Positions 48,290-60,419 of a stretch of DNA of 64,000 nt are shown piece after piece. The stretch is from Podocnemis expansa (lineage: Eukaryota > Chordata > Testudines > Podocnemididae): assembly GCA_007922195.1 (NCBI GenBank), contig ML682038.1:2822078-2886077 (forward strand), written 5' to 3'. Positions within the stretch are counted from its first letter, which is position 1. Each line of letters opens with the position of its first letter. The notes beneath the pieces are model-generated. The model did no database searches and was not told where the DNA came from. It worked only from the letters and a program-made list of their open reading frames with translations. Made by a program: the position numbers and the translations under genes.

Positions 48290-48770
48290 AAAAGGAAATT
48301 GAATGGCTGCTAGACATAGTGAGTTCTCTGTACATTCACACAGAATGCTTACATAACTCAGAGAAGATGTTGCTACCGCAGATGATTGATTGGGCATGAA
48401 TGCTGACACATGAAAGAATTTAATGAGTTAAAGCACATCCTCTAATCAGCTACAGTCTGTATTTTTTTGACTCATTGAAAGACCTCAAACTCTGCACAGA
48501 TGCTTCAAAAGGAGGACTGAAATAGTTCTATACAGTATCCTGGGACTAAGGGGTTGCTAATCTCAGATGCTTTGAGGGTTATGGTAGCTGCAGAGGTGGC
48601 GCGAAAAATACACTAGACCTGAAGTATGATTGTATCAGATTTCGTTACTTTCTCTATGATCACAGATTCAAAGTACAAACTGATCACAAAACAGAACTTA
48701 AGAGAATCACCCCCCATGATGCAGCAGTTACTGCAGAAGTAGGGTGTGACCCTCAAGTTCTCTGTTATAG
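48290..48770 (+). pseudogene. Gypsy RNase H / end of RT remnant
   Basis: LCTDASKGGL near 48490 carries the first RNase H aspartate and glycine cluster, and KVQTDHK near 48669 carries a later conserved TDH motif. This is the order seen in Ty3/Gypsy RNase H, which degrades RNA in RNA-DNA hybrids. A stop follows shortly after the first motif. The preceding reverse transcriptase is too decayed to trace confidently. Confidence 0.72.
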
Positions 48771-48954
48771 GAGGAAGAGAGTAAGCCTGCCTGCCTGCAT
48801 GCATATTCTAACTATGAAAATGAACTTTTGGTAACCTCAGGAGTGCTCTTGTAGGGGAAACTATAATCTGTGTTTCCTATGATGAGAAGGAAAGTACTGG
48901 AATCCATACGTGAAAGGTACCTGAAAAGGCTATCAAAAAGAGCTGGAAAGTTGT

Positions 48955-49600
48955 ATTCTGACCACAGCTGAATGGTGACATCCCAGGAATGGTGATCAGC
49001 CCTGGAAGATGTCTGAAATACAGTTATCCCCAGCAGAAAGAATCAGTGATATGATACAGACAGCTCACATTTCCCTGATAAAAGCTGGAATTGACATGTT
49101 CAACTTGGGAAGATCTTAGGACTTAGTTATAATGGATTACTTTATCAATTTCCCTGCAGCAGTCATGCTTGAAGATACCAGCTGAACAGTAGTTGTCGGG
49201 CCCCTTAAATCTGTATCTGCACATCATAGATTTCCAAGCACAGTAACCAACACTGGACCACAGGTGACAAGCATAGAACTATGTGACTTGGCTAAAATGT
49301 ACAACTTTCATCATGAGACCACTATATATTCTCGAGTCAGTGGATTAGTGAATGTGAAGTATGCCTAGTGTAGAACTTGCTCAGAAAAGCAGCGAATGCA
49401 AGAGAAGATGCATTTCAGTACAACTCAGCTATCGTGCTACACTGCCTGCCATGTGGAAAGTCACTTTTGCTGAACTGCTCTACAATAAACATACAAATAA
49501 TCAATTACCAGACACAGTATACAAACAAAAGAGGTCGAAGGAGTCTGTGATAGTATGGAGAAGATTGGGAAAGAACTGAAGTATTAAACAGCAAGACCTA
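48955..49600 (+). pseudogene. Gypsy integrase remnant
   Basis: A DYFINFP segment near 49136 corresponds to the first catalytic aspartate region of the integrase core, and KMYNFHHETT near 49295 corresponds to the region before the last catalytic glutamate. The NGL-like turn that follows is recognisable but out of frame. Integrases insert the DNA copy into the host genome; this one is broken by frameshifts and stops. A 72-codon open piece at 49361-49579 overlaps its C-terminal part in a different frame. Confidence 0.7.
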
Positions 49601-50057
49601 TTCTACAGTTTAAAAAATGGACTTGAGAATTTGGCAACATTTGAGCACTGGCCAGTCAAAGCTACAGTAATCAGAATTGTCACTCATGTGCAGGGACCAC
49701 AGATAAAGGCTAAATGTCACAGAGGAATTGAAAGCATCTGCTTAAGATACCTGGCAATGTGGCATATACAAGTGACCTGAGAACAGACATGTAAATAGAA
49801 AACAATTCACAAAGTGACCCTGATGATAACCATGAGACAGAAATGTTGTTACAGTCAAAGATTTACCTAAAGAGAGTTTTCAGCATAGCAGATTGAGAAG
49901 ATTGTTGAAATGCCCGAGAAGACTGACTGAGATGTTAGGGTTATATAAGCAACATGAGGAGTTGTTGGGTTAGTAATAGTTGGATAGTTAGATCAGTCAG
50001 GAGACTTTAAAAAGTGGATCAAAAAGTCCAAGATGTGTTAGAGTAAATCCTCTAGGA

Positions 50058-50781
50058 TGGTGGTTCCCAACCTGTGGTCTGCAGACCCCGGGGTGGGGTG
50101 GGGTGGGGTGAGAGTGGGGTGCAGAGTTACTGCAGAGGGGTCCATGGGTATGCTGGGAGCTGGGGCTGGGCTCTGCCCAGGTCTTGGCTGGCCATGGAGA
50201 CCCAGCTAACCACCTCCTCCCAGTGTTCAGTGCAAGCTGCATGGGAGCGCAGGGGCACAGCCCTCATCGCTCACCTGCACAGGCAATGCTCCCCATCACA
50301 CATGGCCAGCAGTCACAGCCCTTACCTGGCTGGACAACACAGTCTTCTGGCTGGCAGGGGGCAGTGCCAGCTGGGAGTTTTTAAAACTTGCACCCTGAAC
50401 ATGTTCAGATGCATGTGCAGGGAGAGCAGCCTGCAGCATGGCCAGGTGCAGCAGCTGTGGTGGCCAGGTAAGGGGGGAGAAAAGGGGTCCTGGGGGGGGG
50501 GGGGGTTTGCGACAGGGGACCCGGGGGGGGTGGAGGTATTGGTGAACAGGACTGGCAAGCGGGGGAGACTCTGGGGGTGGGGGTCAGAGAATGGGCCGGT
50601 GGGCAGGGAAGACTTGGGGGTGGGAGGCAGGCTGGGGGCCAGTTCCAAGTCCTGACAGTGCCACCAGAGAAATGGGGGCTGGATTCTGGCAGTGGAGCTT
50701 CATGCCAGCTGTGGTCAGGGGCTGCAAAACTTTTTCAAGTTGGAAAGGGGTCCCCAGCCTTGAAGAGTTTGGGAACCACTT
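50058..50781. mobile_element. hAT family C, copy 2, inside the Gypsy 3' LTR
   Basis: The left end TGGTGGTTCCCAACCTGTGG continues CTGCAGACCCCG as in copy 1, and the right end reads AGTTTGGGAACCACTT. The flanks CTCTAGGA (50050-50057) and CTCTACGA (50782-50789) match at 7 of 8 positions. The subterminal GTCCCCAGCCTTGAAGAG matches copy 1 at 39440-39463. The interior is G-rich, with G14 at 50492-50505. A 193-codon frame over it is a low-complexity artefact. Confidence 0.92.
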
Positions 50782-50894
50782 CTCTACGAAGTATAGAGAT
50801 GCTGTACTTCCTGTACACTATAGATACATTCTTTGGTTTCCTGGGACATGCTTCCTTCTGGGGAAGAAACAGAGGCCCAGGAGAGTTGCAGGCT

Positions 50895-51690
50895 GGAGCT
50901 GCATAGAGTAGTAATTCGTTACTTAGTCTTTCTCATTTCTTTTCATAATGAAGAGTCAATTTTCACACCAGCCTCAGCTCTGCAATAGGTTATGGATCAC
51001 TAGATGATAATGGTTATTTGACATGATGTGGATGAAACAGTGATTGGTGCAAAAGTAAAACCAGTTTTCAGCAGTATGCAGTGCTTGCACAACTCATAAT
51101 CTGCCTAGCTATATTTTTGTAACTCTCACAGTAGAGGTGAGCCATATAAAGGGATATAAATACATGAAGTGGCCTTTACAGAATTGTGAGAGGATTTCTC
51201 CCACCTCCACTTATGAGGGCAGAATATCTGGGGGGCAGAAGTGGGGGAGCTGGCAGTTGATCTAATAAAGGTTGGGAACATTGGAGTGAAAGTGGCAGTT
51301 GATGTTTCAGTGGGTAAATGGAGTAAATTAGTGTTGGGGCAGGTCATAAATGGGTTTAAAAGTAAGAACCAAAAAGCCCATGTTTGTGCTAGAGAGGATG
51401 GAAACTAGTGGAGTGATGGGGTGATCAAATGTTGAACCAAGAGGAAAACAGTAACATTTTGAATGAATTTGAGGTTGAGGCAGTATTGCAGATGTCAAGA
51501 CGAAAGCAAAGGTGGTAGCAGTAGATGAATCTAGCTTTCCTTTTTTCATCTACTAAATTTCATTAAGAAATCTTAACATGTATTAACTTCCATTCTTGTA
51601 TGTATGCAGCCCTTAAAGGGCTGAATGAAGGTGACTCAGGACTGACAGCTGCAGCCTCAGCAAGTGTGGGGCCTGACAACTAACACCACT
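50895..51690. other. Non-coding stretch between Gypsy and Harbinger remnants
   Basis: No gene was supported. It may contain the left end of the Harbinger element at 51690-54660, but no clear TIR was identified. Confidence 0.45.
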
Positions 51691-51904
51691 CTCCCCCATA
51701 ATAACCTTGTGACCCTTTTATAGGTCCATGAGCCTCAGTTTTTGACCGCTGCTTTATCCTTCCCATGGCCAATTCTGATGCTGAAAAGAGATTTTTATCA
51801 GATAGTTCAATTACTCTGACCCAAGAGAATTTTTTGGAAAAGTTTTCTGTCCACCAAATGCAGCTAGAGATTCCAGTTCCATAAGATCCCTTTCTGAAGA
51901 AAAT

Positions 51905-52440
51905 GATTTTGTGGCATAGAGGGGAGGCAGCTAGGAATGATTTTGGCCCCAGACTGTTGAACACTGAAATACATAACCTTAAAGGGCTATTTCTCCATGG
52001 TCTTGCAGGCGCTTGTGGGTCACCTGAGCCCATTTCCCTCACATCAGTGCAGAGTGGTCAGGGAAGGTTCATGATAACGTGCATCTTCAGGACCAGTGGA
52101 CTGCACAGAAAGTTGCATGTTGGAACTTTTTTCTTCAGACCAGAAGATTCAAGTGGGTGATTTGGAAATGCCCATATTGATCCTTTGGGACCATGTTTGT
52201 CCCTTGTTCCTGTGGCTCATGAAGCCTTAAATCAGGAACATAGCAGCAAACAGCCTTTCAACAACAAACTCAGCAGGTGCCAAATGGCTGTTGAATGTGC
52301 TTTTGGCTGATTAAAAGGGTGCTGATGCTGTCTTTGACCTCAGTGAGCGAAATAATCTCATGCTCATTCTGATCTGCATAACATTTGTTGGATTTGCTAA
52401 TTCTGAGCAGCCAGATACAAGTGCAGTTAGAGGGGCGCAG
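51905..52440 (+). pseudogene. Harbinger (PIF) transposase remnant
   Basis: Pieces in shifting frames follow the family order: a LAPD segment near 51943; KGYFSMVLQALVGH at 51982-52023; an RTSGLHRKLHVGTFF segment near 52093-52137; DLEMPI near 52158; LWLMKP near 52206; and CQMAVECAFG near 52277-52306. In DDE Harbinger transposases these lie between the catalytic residues and the C-terminal VECAFGRLK block. At least two frameshifts and several stops interrupt it. The enzyme cuts and moves the element; this copy cannot. The N-terminal third was not traced. Confidence 0.8.
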
Positions 52441-52944
52441 TGGGAGGCTATTTGGATCAGGGAGACTTTGGAAGAACATTTTGATGATAATTCACAGTAA
52501 CATGTCTTTATGCAATCCATTTGACCAGGAATGTTTACTTGCTTCCTTGAATTACCCCTGTAGTGCTTGCTTCTTGAGCATTAATTGCAGTGAGTAAATA
52601 TTCCTCCCTAGCGCTACTGTGTGTCAGTGTTGGCAATGAGCAAAGTAGGTATGTCTCATTTTATTGCAAAGACTCAAGTTTAATAATAGGACAAAACACC
52701 AATTTTTGGTTGACCGGGGACATGGCAACAAGAAACAGTTTTGCAGTTAGGGCTCTCTCATTCTGGGTGTAACTCTAGCTTTTGTTGTGAAACCAGTCCG
52801 TAAGCATGGTGTGCACTGGGTAGTAAGAGATATTGGGAACGTGAGGAATGCAGTGGGGGGAGTTTATACTGGAGTTGTGTAGTGGCTGCTGTGGGAGTCA
52901 TGCATGGATGTGCTCAGATTGCAGAGTAATGAGGGTCTTCATTA

Positions 52945-54231
52945 GCTTTCTTTGTTGCTCTGTAGGAACTTCATCATCTGCTTTTGCCCGTGTCCTTTCA
53001 GGCTACCCAGCTTCATTCTTTCATTAGTTGGCTCCCTCCACTGTCTTGCTTTGCTGTGTGCTGCATCAATTGACTGTAGCACTCCAAGAAACATTTTTTC
53101 CTTACTCTTTGTGTTTACCATTTTGTCTGACTGAGGCATTCTGTTGGTGTGGAGTGGGTCCTCAATGCTGCATCTGCAGGAAAAAAAAAGAAAAGAACAG
53201 AGACAGTACTGGGAAGGCACTCATAGTTGTGAATCACAAAAGTTACACACACCTCTTTCTCTGTGTCCTTGGGCTAGCGCACAGGTCAGCTCAAATCCCA
53301 AATAGGGTTGAGTTTGCAGGGAGTTGTACGGGCAAGGGGCAAGAAGGTATGGTTCAAAAGGTGGTTTGCAGAGGGTTTACTGCAAGCAGCTAGGGATTCT
53401 CTTCTGAATATTGGTATCTTTCTCATGTCTAGGCCCTAATCAAACCCATATCTTACTCCTAAAGGCAACTCGTGATTCAAGGGCACATCTGAGTGCATGT
53501 GACTTTTTGACTGCCTCTGCATACTGCTCACCTATGTGCTACTCTGGTCCCCACAGAAATAACTGTCAGGTGGCATGGGAGGGTCTCCTACAATGGAGTG
53601 AGAAGCAAGGCCACTCTATCCAAGGAACCTTTGATGGAGAATTGCAGAATACCTATAGGAATTTTTTTTCCTAGAGATCTCTAGGATTCCTGGGACATCT
53701 CTGTGTACATTAACAAACTTTTCTGCTCTGGCTGTGCTGTGTAGGTGGACATTCGCTATTGTTAATTTGTGTGCCTGAACCCTTATTTCCATATAACAAA
53801 GTACATGAGAACTCAATCTCCTGTCCCTATGCAGTATGTCTCCCTCTTGCATTTTGTGTGCTACAGCCAGGCTTTGACTGGATAGACCGCTCCAAAATGG
53901 AAGAGAGGTCCTGACTTGCTGCACCACCAGATGACACTGTGGTGTGATCCGAATCATTCTCCAGCTCCAGTTCCTCATCTACCATTTCGCCATCTGGGCT
54001 GAGTCCTCTGACCACTTTCTCCAGTCCCCCCACAAGGATCCACAGGGCTCTTGATAGTGGAAGTGGGGGGTCACTGTCGAGGATGGCATGCAGCTCGTTG
54101 TAGAAATGGCATGTCTTCAGTACCATCTTAGAGTAATAGTTGGTCTGCCTTGCTTTCTGGTGTGCCTGCGCAGCTCTGATTTTTAGTGGGGTACTGCTGC
54201 ATGTTCCTCTTTTTCCTCTTCTGCATGTCAC
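52945..54231 (-). pseudogene. Harbinger-linked Myb/SANT-like protein remnant
   Basis: Read on the minus strand, a 134-codon open piece (54231 to 53827) has a basic N-terminus (RRGKRG at residues 4-9) and TCHFYNELHAIL at residues 40-51. That is the end of the Myb/SANT-like DNA-binding domain of Harbinger partner proteins. An acidic stretch (EELELENDSD) follows. A later piece, with LQSIDAAHSKARQWRE near 53075-53020, resembles the C-terminal helical region. The partner helps the transposase reach the nucleus and bind ends in known systems. Frames shift between 53827 and 53220. Confidence 0.76.
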
Positions 54232-54664
54232 TAGCCGTCAGCCCGTATGTGTCAACATTTTTATGGCTGGAGCAAAGCTGTGACTGCAGTGTCCACTGCC
54301 CACAGCTCCAGTATGCTTAATGTGAGAAACTGTCTGGTAGTGTTTGGTGCGTAACATTGGCACACTCAAATAGCTGGGAAGATGCTGTGTGAACTGTGCC
54401 TGCTGAGCAAACAGGATGAGGAATTTCAAAAATTCCCTGGCCTTTAAACAGGAGAGGGGTTCATACCTTCAGGGTCACAGAGTTAAAACTGGCGTGCGTC
54501 TACAGTGATACAACATCTCTGACTATGTCACAAAAATCTCTGTGCTGCTCATAGAGATGGTTTTATTTTGCTAGTGTAGCTGGGGAGTTACCTCAGCAGG
54601 AGGAGCATTTCAGTGTGTACCCCTTCACTGTTTTGTCAGTGAAAGCTGACTTCTGTTTATAAAA

Positions 54665-57006
54665 TTGTCATGTAAAAGGCTTGTGTTTGGTTTACTGGCA
54701 AGAAAATACTTGAGCCATTTAGGAAAGTGTCCTCTTTGAGGATGTGAAAACATATTATTGACTCATGGCCAACATTATTAGAAATCCACTGGAGATCTCT
54801 AAAATAATCACATTAACACTTTTAATACTGGCACTAGATGTACATCTATTCTGATTGATCTGGTAATGTAAAGACTCAATACCATAGCAAAAACTAAAAT
54901 AAAACTCACTGAAGTCAGGCTTTTGAAGACTTCCAGTTTTACTGGAATTGTCTTTACTCTCTGATCTTAGCTTTGTCCTTTCCCCAAAAAAGAAACACAT
55001 GAGATGGACAGGTCAGTAGTACAAGCTGCCTGATGAGGAGGAGGAGCTTCTGATGGCTATTTAATTTCAGGCAATATGTATGTCCTTAAGGCAGTCTAGC
55101 CTTCATCTCAAAGTTATCCGTGAAAGTGATGTATATATGCCACTTAATGTTTTGGATTGGCATCACTCAGAGTCTTACAAATACTTCTTCCTAATGGTTC
55201 ATATCCACTGTTGTTAAGCAGTGCATGTTAAATCTTCTGATTAATTCTAGGCTAGCCATAATCCTACAAGATTAGTACAGCTAGACACAGTAAAATCTTG
55301 CATCTGAGTAGAGTGACTTACAGTAAGTCCCCCAGCCTGTCCAGTTGGAGGATGTATCTGGGAGATGCATGTGTTTTGATGCATATAAACAGGCAAGGAC
55401 AGTGACTGGTAGAAGTTTCATCTAAATAGAACAGGTAGTGGGCCATCCATATTTACCATGGTTGTGATACTAATAAACAGTGTGCTTTATAGTGTAGCAT
55501 GGATTTGATCCCATCTTCAAAGTTACAGATGTTCAGTGAAAAGAACATTGACTGCATGAAATAAGTGTACATCTGGCACCCACCAGTATATATTTGCACA
55601 AAATAGATGTGCCAATAATAAAAGTGTCCCTTGCACAGCAGTGAGATAACTACAGTAGCTAAACACATGTGGTGGGCCTGACAAGTTGGAGATGGTACTA
55701 TATAATACAGTGAGGTGAAGCAAATGATACTTTTTTAGGGCTGTGTACTGCTGCTTATTACCACTATGAAATCAACTGAAAGAGGCTTCTGTAATCTACT
55801 GTGATACCTTGGCAGTGGTGTAAATCACCTGAGATTCAGTGAGGTTTTCTTGAAGTGCTCTTCCCACAATGCTTTGGTCACAGAAGAGCACTGCAGAACT
55901 TGACTCTTCTACTGCATCGATCGAAAAGGTGTTCCTATGTGATACTGTAGTACCAAATTGTTTGTTTGGAGCAGAATTTTTTTTAAAAAGTTCACTTAAG
56001 ATAATTTATGAACGATAATTCCACACCAATAAAGAAATGCTCGTAATGAATGGGAAACAGTAGGAGAACAATGAAGAGCATGTAGTGTAAGTTAAAATTT
56101 ACCCCTCTACCTGGTGGTCATCCGCAAAATGAGACTAGTTCAAGACTAGAATAGTGGAGTTTGCAAAGTAGTCTTGCAAATTGGGAGGAGATTTTTCTTG
56201 GCTGCATTCAGACAGACAGCATTCTGAACAGCGATAGCTATCACGATTTTGGAGATGCGGATGGCACAATCTAAGAATTTTGTTGGTATCCAGAGCAACA
56301 GATTTTTAAGGCAGATGAAGGTAAACAGTTTTTGAATGTTTTCATCAACTTATGAATCACTCTTTGTCAGTTCAGCATACACATCAACCTACATACTACT
56401 TCCTGGTTCTTCAAAGTCCTGATAGATGGCAACGTCCGTTTCCTTTCTAATCCTACCCTGGGAAGATCTTTTGCATGTGATGCATGCTGAAGTACCTTTT
56501 AGTCGTGTGTACCCTTTTAACATGTTTATTTGGACACACCAACTCCCCAGTCACCAGTATGCTCATGGACTGGAAGAGACCTCTATATTTCTTTGCCTGG
56601 GACAAATGGATTTTGTTCCCTCTGACCCTCAATTTTTTTCTGTTTTTATGGAATTCAACCATTCCTATAGGTCCCTTAGCTGAAGAAGGAAGCCAAATTG
56701 AGCTTTGAGCGGAAACCTTATGTAATGAAGTTTTTGAAGTTCTGATGGCAGTTCAGTTTTATTTCTGGCTTTCTGGTTTGTAGCAGGGGGCTGTTGTGTT
56801 CTGTTGTGTTGTGTAGGTACCCATCTTCTTTGTTTATACACTTACAATACATGATTTTCATGTGGTTTGCCTCCACTGATCTAAATCAGTGATTTCAGAA
56901 TAAGGGAGCTGAGAAGACAAGCTAATTTGCAATAGGACTCTGTTTTGTTCTGGAGGCTGGAGAGGTTCTAGACTTGAGATTGGGTAAAGCTGGTGTTTCA
57001 GTCTCC
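54665..57006. other. Unique AT-rich non-coding sequence
   Basis: No gene, RNA or repeat was supported. Small frames near 56426-56708 overlap on both strands and have no domain. Confidence 0.5.
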
Positions 57007-57018
57007 TTTGCTTTTGGT

Positions 57019-57081
57019 TCCAAAGGGGTAGCTGTGTTAGCATAGTACAGCAAAACAAGCAAGGAATCCTGTGGCACATAA
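57019..57081 (-). mobile_element. 63-bp retroposon flanked by 12-bp target duplication
   Basis: TTTGCTTTTGGT occurs at 57007-57018 and again at 57082-57093. Between them, on the minus strand, is the tail of the same retroposon family as at 21133-21219, beginning near TATGTGCCACAGGATTCC and ending CAGCTACCCCTTTGGA. A short 5'-truncated insert with a perfect duplication is the expected product of target-primed reverse transcription. Confidence 0.82.
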
Positions 57082-57093
57082 TTTGCTTTTGGT

Positions 57094-60000
57094 AGCTGTG
57101 TCCTCATTGAGCAGTCCATGCAGCCCGCTCAGTGCAAAGGGGCAGATCACATTTGTGTTAAATGCATTTTTTAGATCATTATTGTGGTTTATTACATGAT
57201 TATCACACACAATCCTTTTGTAATTTGTTAATTAGTTCATAATTTATTGGAAGATACATTTTCTTTCTCTACTTAATATTCTTTGTAAATATCCATCTTG
57301 CGTAGTTCTGAAAGTTGCAAGGCAAATGTAAGTTTATTGAAGTTAACTTTTGTCCAGTTCTAAAAAGTGAATAAAAACCTAAATGGCAAAAGCAATGTGA
57401 GTAATCTTTCTAGGTCAAGGGCAGCACAAAAAAAATTCGGGGACTACTGCCTTAGCTGTATGGAGCACAAATGAAGAGGTAACATTTTATTTCACACAAA
57501 TAAAATGTGTTCTGATGAGATCCATGAAAATTCAAGGTGGCTTTTCACTTTTAATGTGTGAGATGCATTTATCTTCACAAAAAGGAGTGTGAGTATGCAG
57601 TTCCCATACAAATGCTGACTAATCTACCAGTATTTATGAAGAACCTATGAACAGGAAAATAATTTTAACTACAAAAGTCATAAATTGAAATACCAACATA
57701 TGAGGGAAAATATCACTTGTGGTATTAGATTATAATTTCATTAAGTGATTTCTCCAACTTTTATAAATTCTGAATGAAACAAGATTCTATTAATCTTATG
57801 ACAGATAAGTAAATCACAAGTTCTGGGTTCCTTAAAATGTTCAGAATTCTGTAGCTGGCAATAGGCATTTCAGGAGTGTTTTAAATCTTTGAGAGAACTG
57901 ATAAGCACCCAGTCCAGGATCCTAAAAGAAATAATTATACACCAGTAGTAATAAAATGTTTTAAAAATTACAAGAAACTGAAAACTGTAAAATTCATGAC
58001 AGCTATTTTCAACAATCTGTGCTTTTACAGCTTAAATGTTCTATTATGTAATCCCTCTCTCTCTTTGATCTTGGGTGGCTTTTGCATTTTGTCAGTTTTT
58101 TTAGTTCATGTTTAGGATGTGTTTCTTTCATAGGATATGTTTTAAACTTGAAACGCTCTTGCCTAACATTTGTTTTGCATGCCAAAAAATGAAAGAAGCA
58201 GCCATGCATTAACAGCCGCAGCCCTGCGCTATCCCTCCAGCTTACTGTTGTGACCTCTACCCTTTTGTATCCTGTGACACTCAGCCTGTCTTTGTGCTCA
58301 AGTTTATTCATGATGGATACATTTCCCTCCCAGTCACATATGCTGTGCTCTTGCAGAGAGATTCAGCAGCAGTCCGTCCAACCTTGGAAAAAAGAGTGTT
58401 GGTAGCATGCATACGAGGAGCTCGTTTGAACAGATGCCTCTCCATAACATGATCAAGACAGGGTGCAGTCTCAAACTTCTATGAGACTATGAAAGAGGAT
58501 AACTTTCAGCCTCTCAGATCCTTTTTAAATGCAAAAGAATGTAGGAAATTGCCAGATCACTTAGTTAATCAGTGACAACTGCAGTAAGTATACAAAAAGC
58601 ATGGCCCTTAACGAGAGTAATCAGTTGTGCTCCGTGTTTTTTTCAGTCTCTCAGCATGTTGCCGTTGGCCCCACCTCTTCAATCCTCCATTGGTTTAGTG
58701 TCAGTTTTATAGGAGAATGTAACGTCTAGATCTCTTGATTGCTGATGGCAGCAATATAATCCTTTTCTGACCTCCCCCATCTTACTCTATTTTTATGCAC
58801 TAAAAGTAGTGAAATATACACTTTATACCAGGGATTTACAACAAGAATTATGCCATCAAAATTCTTTTTTGATTTAGTGAGTTTAATGTGTATACATCTC
58901 AGAAGTGTGTATTACACAACCATATGCAAAATGTCCATTATTGTTTTCAAAATAATATTCCACTACTTCTCTCAGAATTATTTTCAAAACAATATTCCTT
59001 CTGCATGTTTTGAAAATAATTCCTGAAAAATTTGATTGTCTTGCTTGTTCCTCTTATTTTGAAGTATTTTTAGACAAACCTCCTCTTCCTGTTATCTGTG
59101 TTTTTAAACTTCTGTTTGGGTAGAGAGCGGTCATGTGACCAAATAGTGTGTTTTGAGATCAGACTACATCACACTGAAGCTGAAGTGTTTGACCCTAAAA
59201 GTATGTTGTGTATATTTAACTATATTTAAACTTAGAATTAGTATCACTTTTTTTCAGTGCTGCACTAATTAATATCCCAAATTTGAAGTGGTAATAAATA
59301 GCTAGAAATTATAATGGTTCTGGTTTCTTTCTTGATGGGGGAAGAAAAGACAATGCCTGATGCGTTTCTATTTTGTGTCATAACTGGCAGTGTCCCATGT
59401 TAGGATCACAGCTTGGACTCCAATTAATATGATGCATTCAGAGGAAGGGATATAATAATTGAAAATTGGGGTACGTTCTGTCCTGGGAGGCCCTCAGTGC
59501 ATTTGCATCATAGCAGTATTCTGCATATGGTGCTGCTATTGTAGCTTTGTATCAAAGCTTCCATGAATTTGAATGACGTAGGATATTGTTTCCAAATGTG
59601 TGGCACTGCCTGAACTACTAGCTGGTCATTCTCCCATCAGCTGCTGACAGCAACAAGCTGCCAAATATTCTGAAAACTCTTGTGCCCTCAGTTGCCTCTG
59701 TAGAAGCAAGTTCTGTGCCAAAGTACTTGATGTAATAAGGAAATAAAGAACAATCTGATTCCTGCCTAATACTACAAGAAATTTAACAGGTTATTTTTCT
59801 GCAAGAAATCTGAGAAGTAGTGAGACACATATGTAACCTCACATTAGTTTTTTGTAATTAACTAGATTATTTAGTATTCAGATAGGTTTAATTATACAAG
59901 ATGTATAAAGGAAGGGAGACAGATTAACATGAGATGTCAGTGTTTTAAGATGATTGACTGATTTGCCAATAAGGCTTATTTAAGAATGAAAGAATGACTT

Positions 60001-60156
60001 TTTAAATGAAGAATTAAATAACTAAGTGCACTAAGGTGTCCAAAATTAAATTTTCCTTTGAGTATTTAAACTACACAGTACTTCAGGATTTCCAGAACAT
60101 TATAGTATTGGCCATATGATGAGTTAATTAGCTGGCTGTTGCACTGGCAAGCCAAA
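57094..60156. other. Unique AT-rich non-coding sequence
   Basis: No gene or repeat was supported. A 100-codon minus-strand frame at 58009-58311 is Lys/Arg-rich and has no recognisable domain or context, so it is not called. Confidence 0.5.
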
Positions 60157-60415
60157 TAGGGTATTATGGCTATACAGCAAAGAAAAACCTGTGACTGGCC
60201 TATGCCAACCAGCTTGAGTTCACAGGACTCCTGCTGTATGGACTCTTGTGTAGGAGCTTGGGCCTTAGGACCCTGTATGGAGGGAGGGTCCTAGAGTTTG
60301 GGCTCCATTTCTGAGCTTAAATATCCTTGCAGCAATGAAACAGTCCTGCAGCATAAGTCTGAGTTGGCTGGCAGGCCAGTCCGGGAGATTTGTCTTTGTG
60401 ATGTAGATATACCTA
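60157..60415. mobile_element. Decayed long-TIR MITE
   Basis: The left side (TAGGGTATTATGGCTATACA ... AACCTGTGACTGGCC) pairs over about 40 bp, imperfectly, with the reverse complement of the right side (GGCCAGTCCGGGAGATT ... GATGTAGATATACCTA). The centre has the GGACCCTGTATGGAGGGAGG / GGGTCC inverted segment seen in a common reptile MITE as I recall it. No coding sequence. Confidence 0.72.
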
Positions 60416-60419
60416 TGGT

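Larger units (their letters stand above)
46850..50890 (+). mobile_element. Decayed Ty3/Gypsy LTR retrotransposon
   Basis: Direct repeats bracket the element. About 46850-46980 (AGAGTAAGTC ... TCTTTGGTTTCTTGGGAC ... GCTTCCT ... GTAGGCTGCAG) matches 50035-50057 joined to 50790-50885 (AGAGTAAATC ... TCTTTGGTTTCCTGGGAC ... GCTTCCT ... GCAGGCTGGAG). These are read as the 5' and 3' LTR. Between them, gag, RNase H and integrase remnants run on + in the order expected of Gypsy elements. The 5' LTR is incomplete upstream and the 3' LTR holds a hAT (50058-50781). Stops and shifts throughout mean it is dead. Confidence 0.83.
51690..54660. mobile_element. Remnant of a two-gene Harbinger transposon
   Basis: A plus-strand transposase remnant (51905-52440) and a minus-strand Myb/SANT-like gene remnant (54231 down to about 52945) face each other. 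That is the gene content of an autonomous Harbinger. The right side contains GTGCGTCTACAGTGATACAAC near 54495 and CTAGTGTAGCTGG near 54578, resembling the subterminal sequence of the MITEs at 42727 and 44623. Outer ends are not precisely placed, so limits are estimates. Confidence 0.7.

Noticed and set aside
50074..50655. A 193-codon plus-strand open frame
   Set aside because: It starts at the hAT left end and crosses its G-rich core; low complexity, no homology seen.
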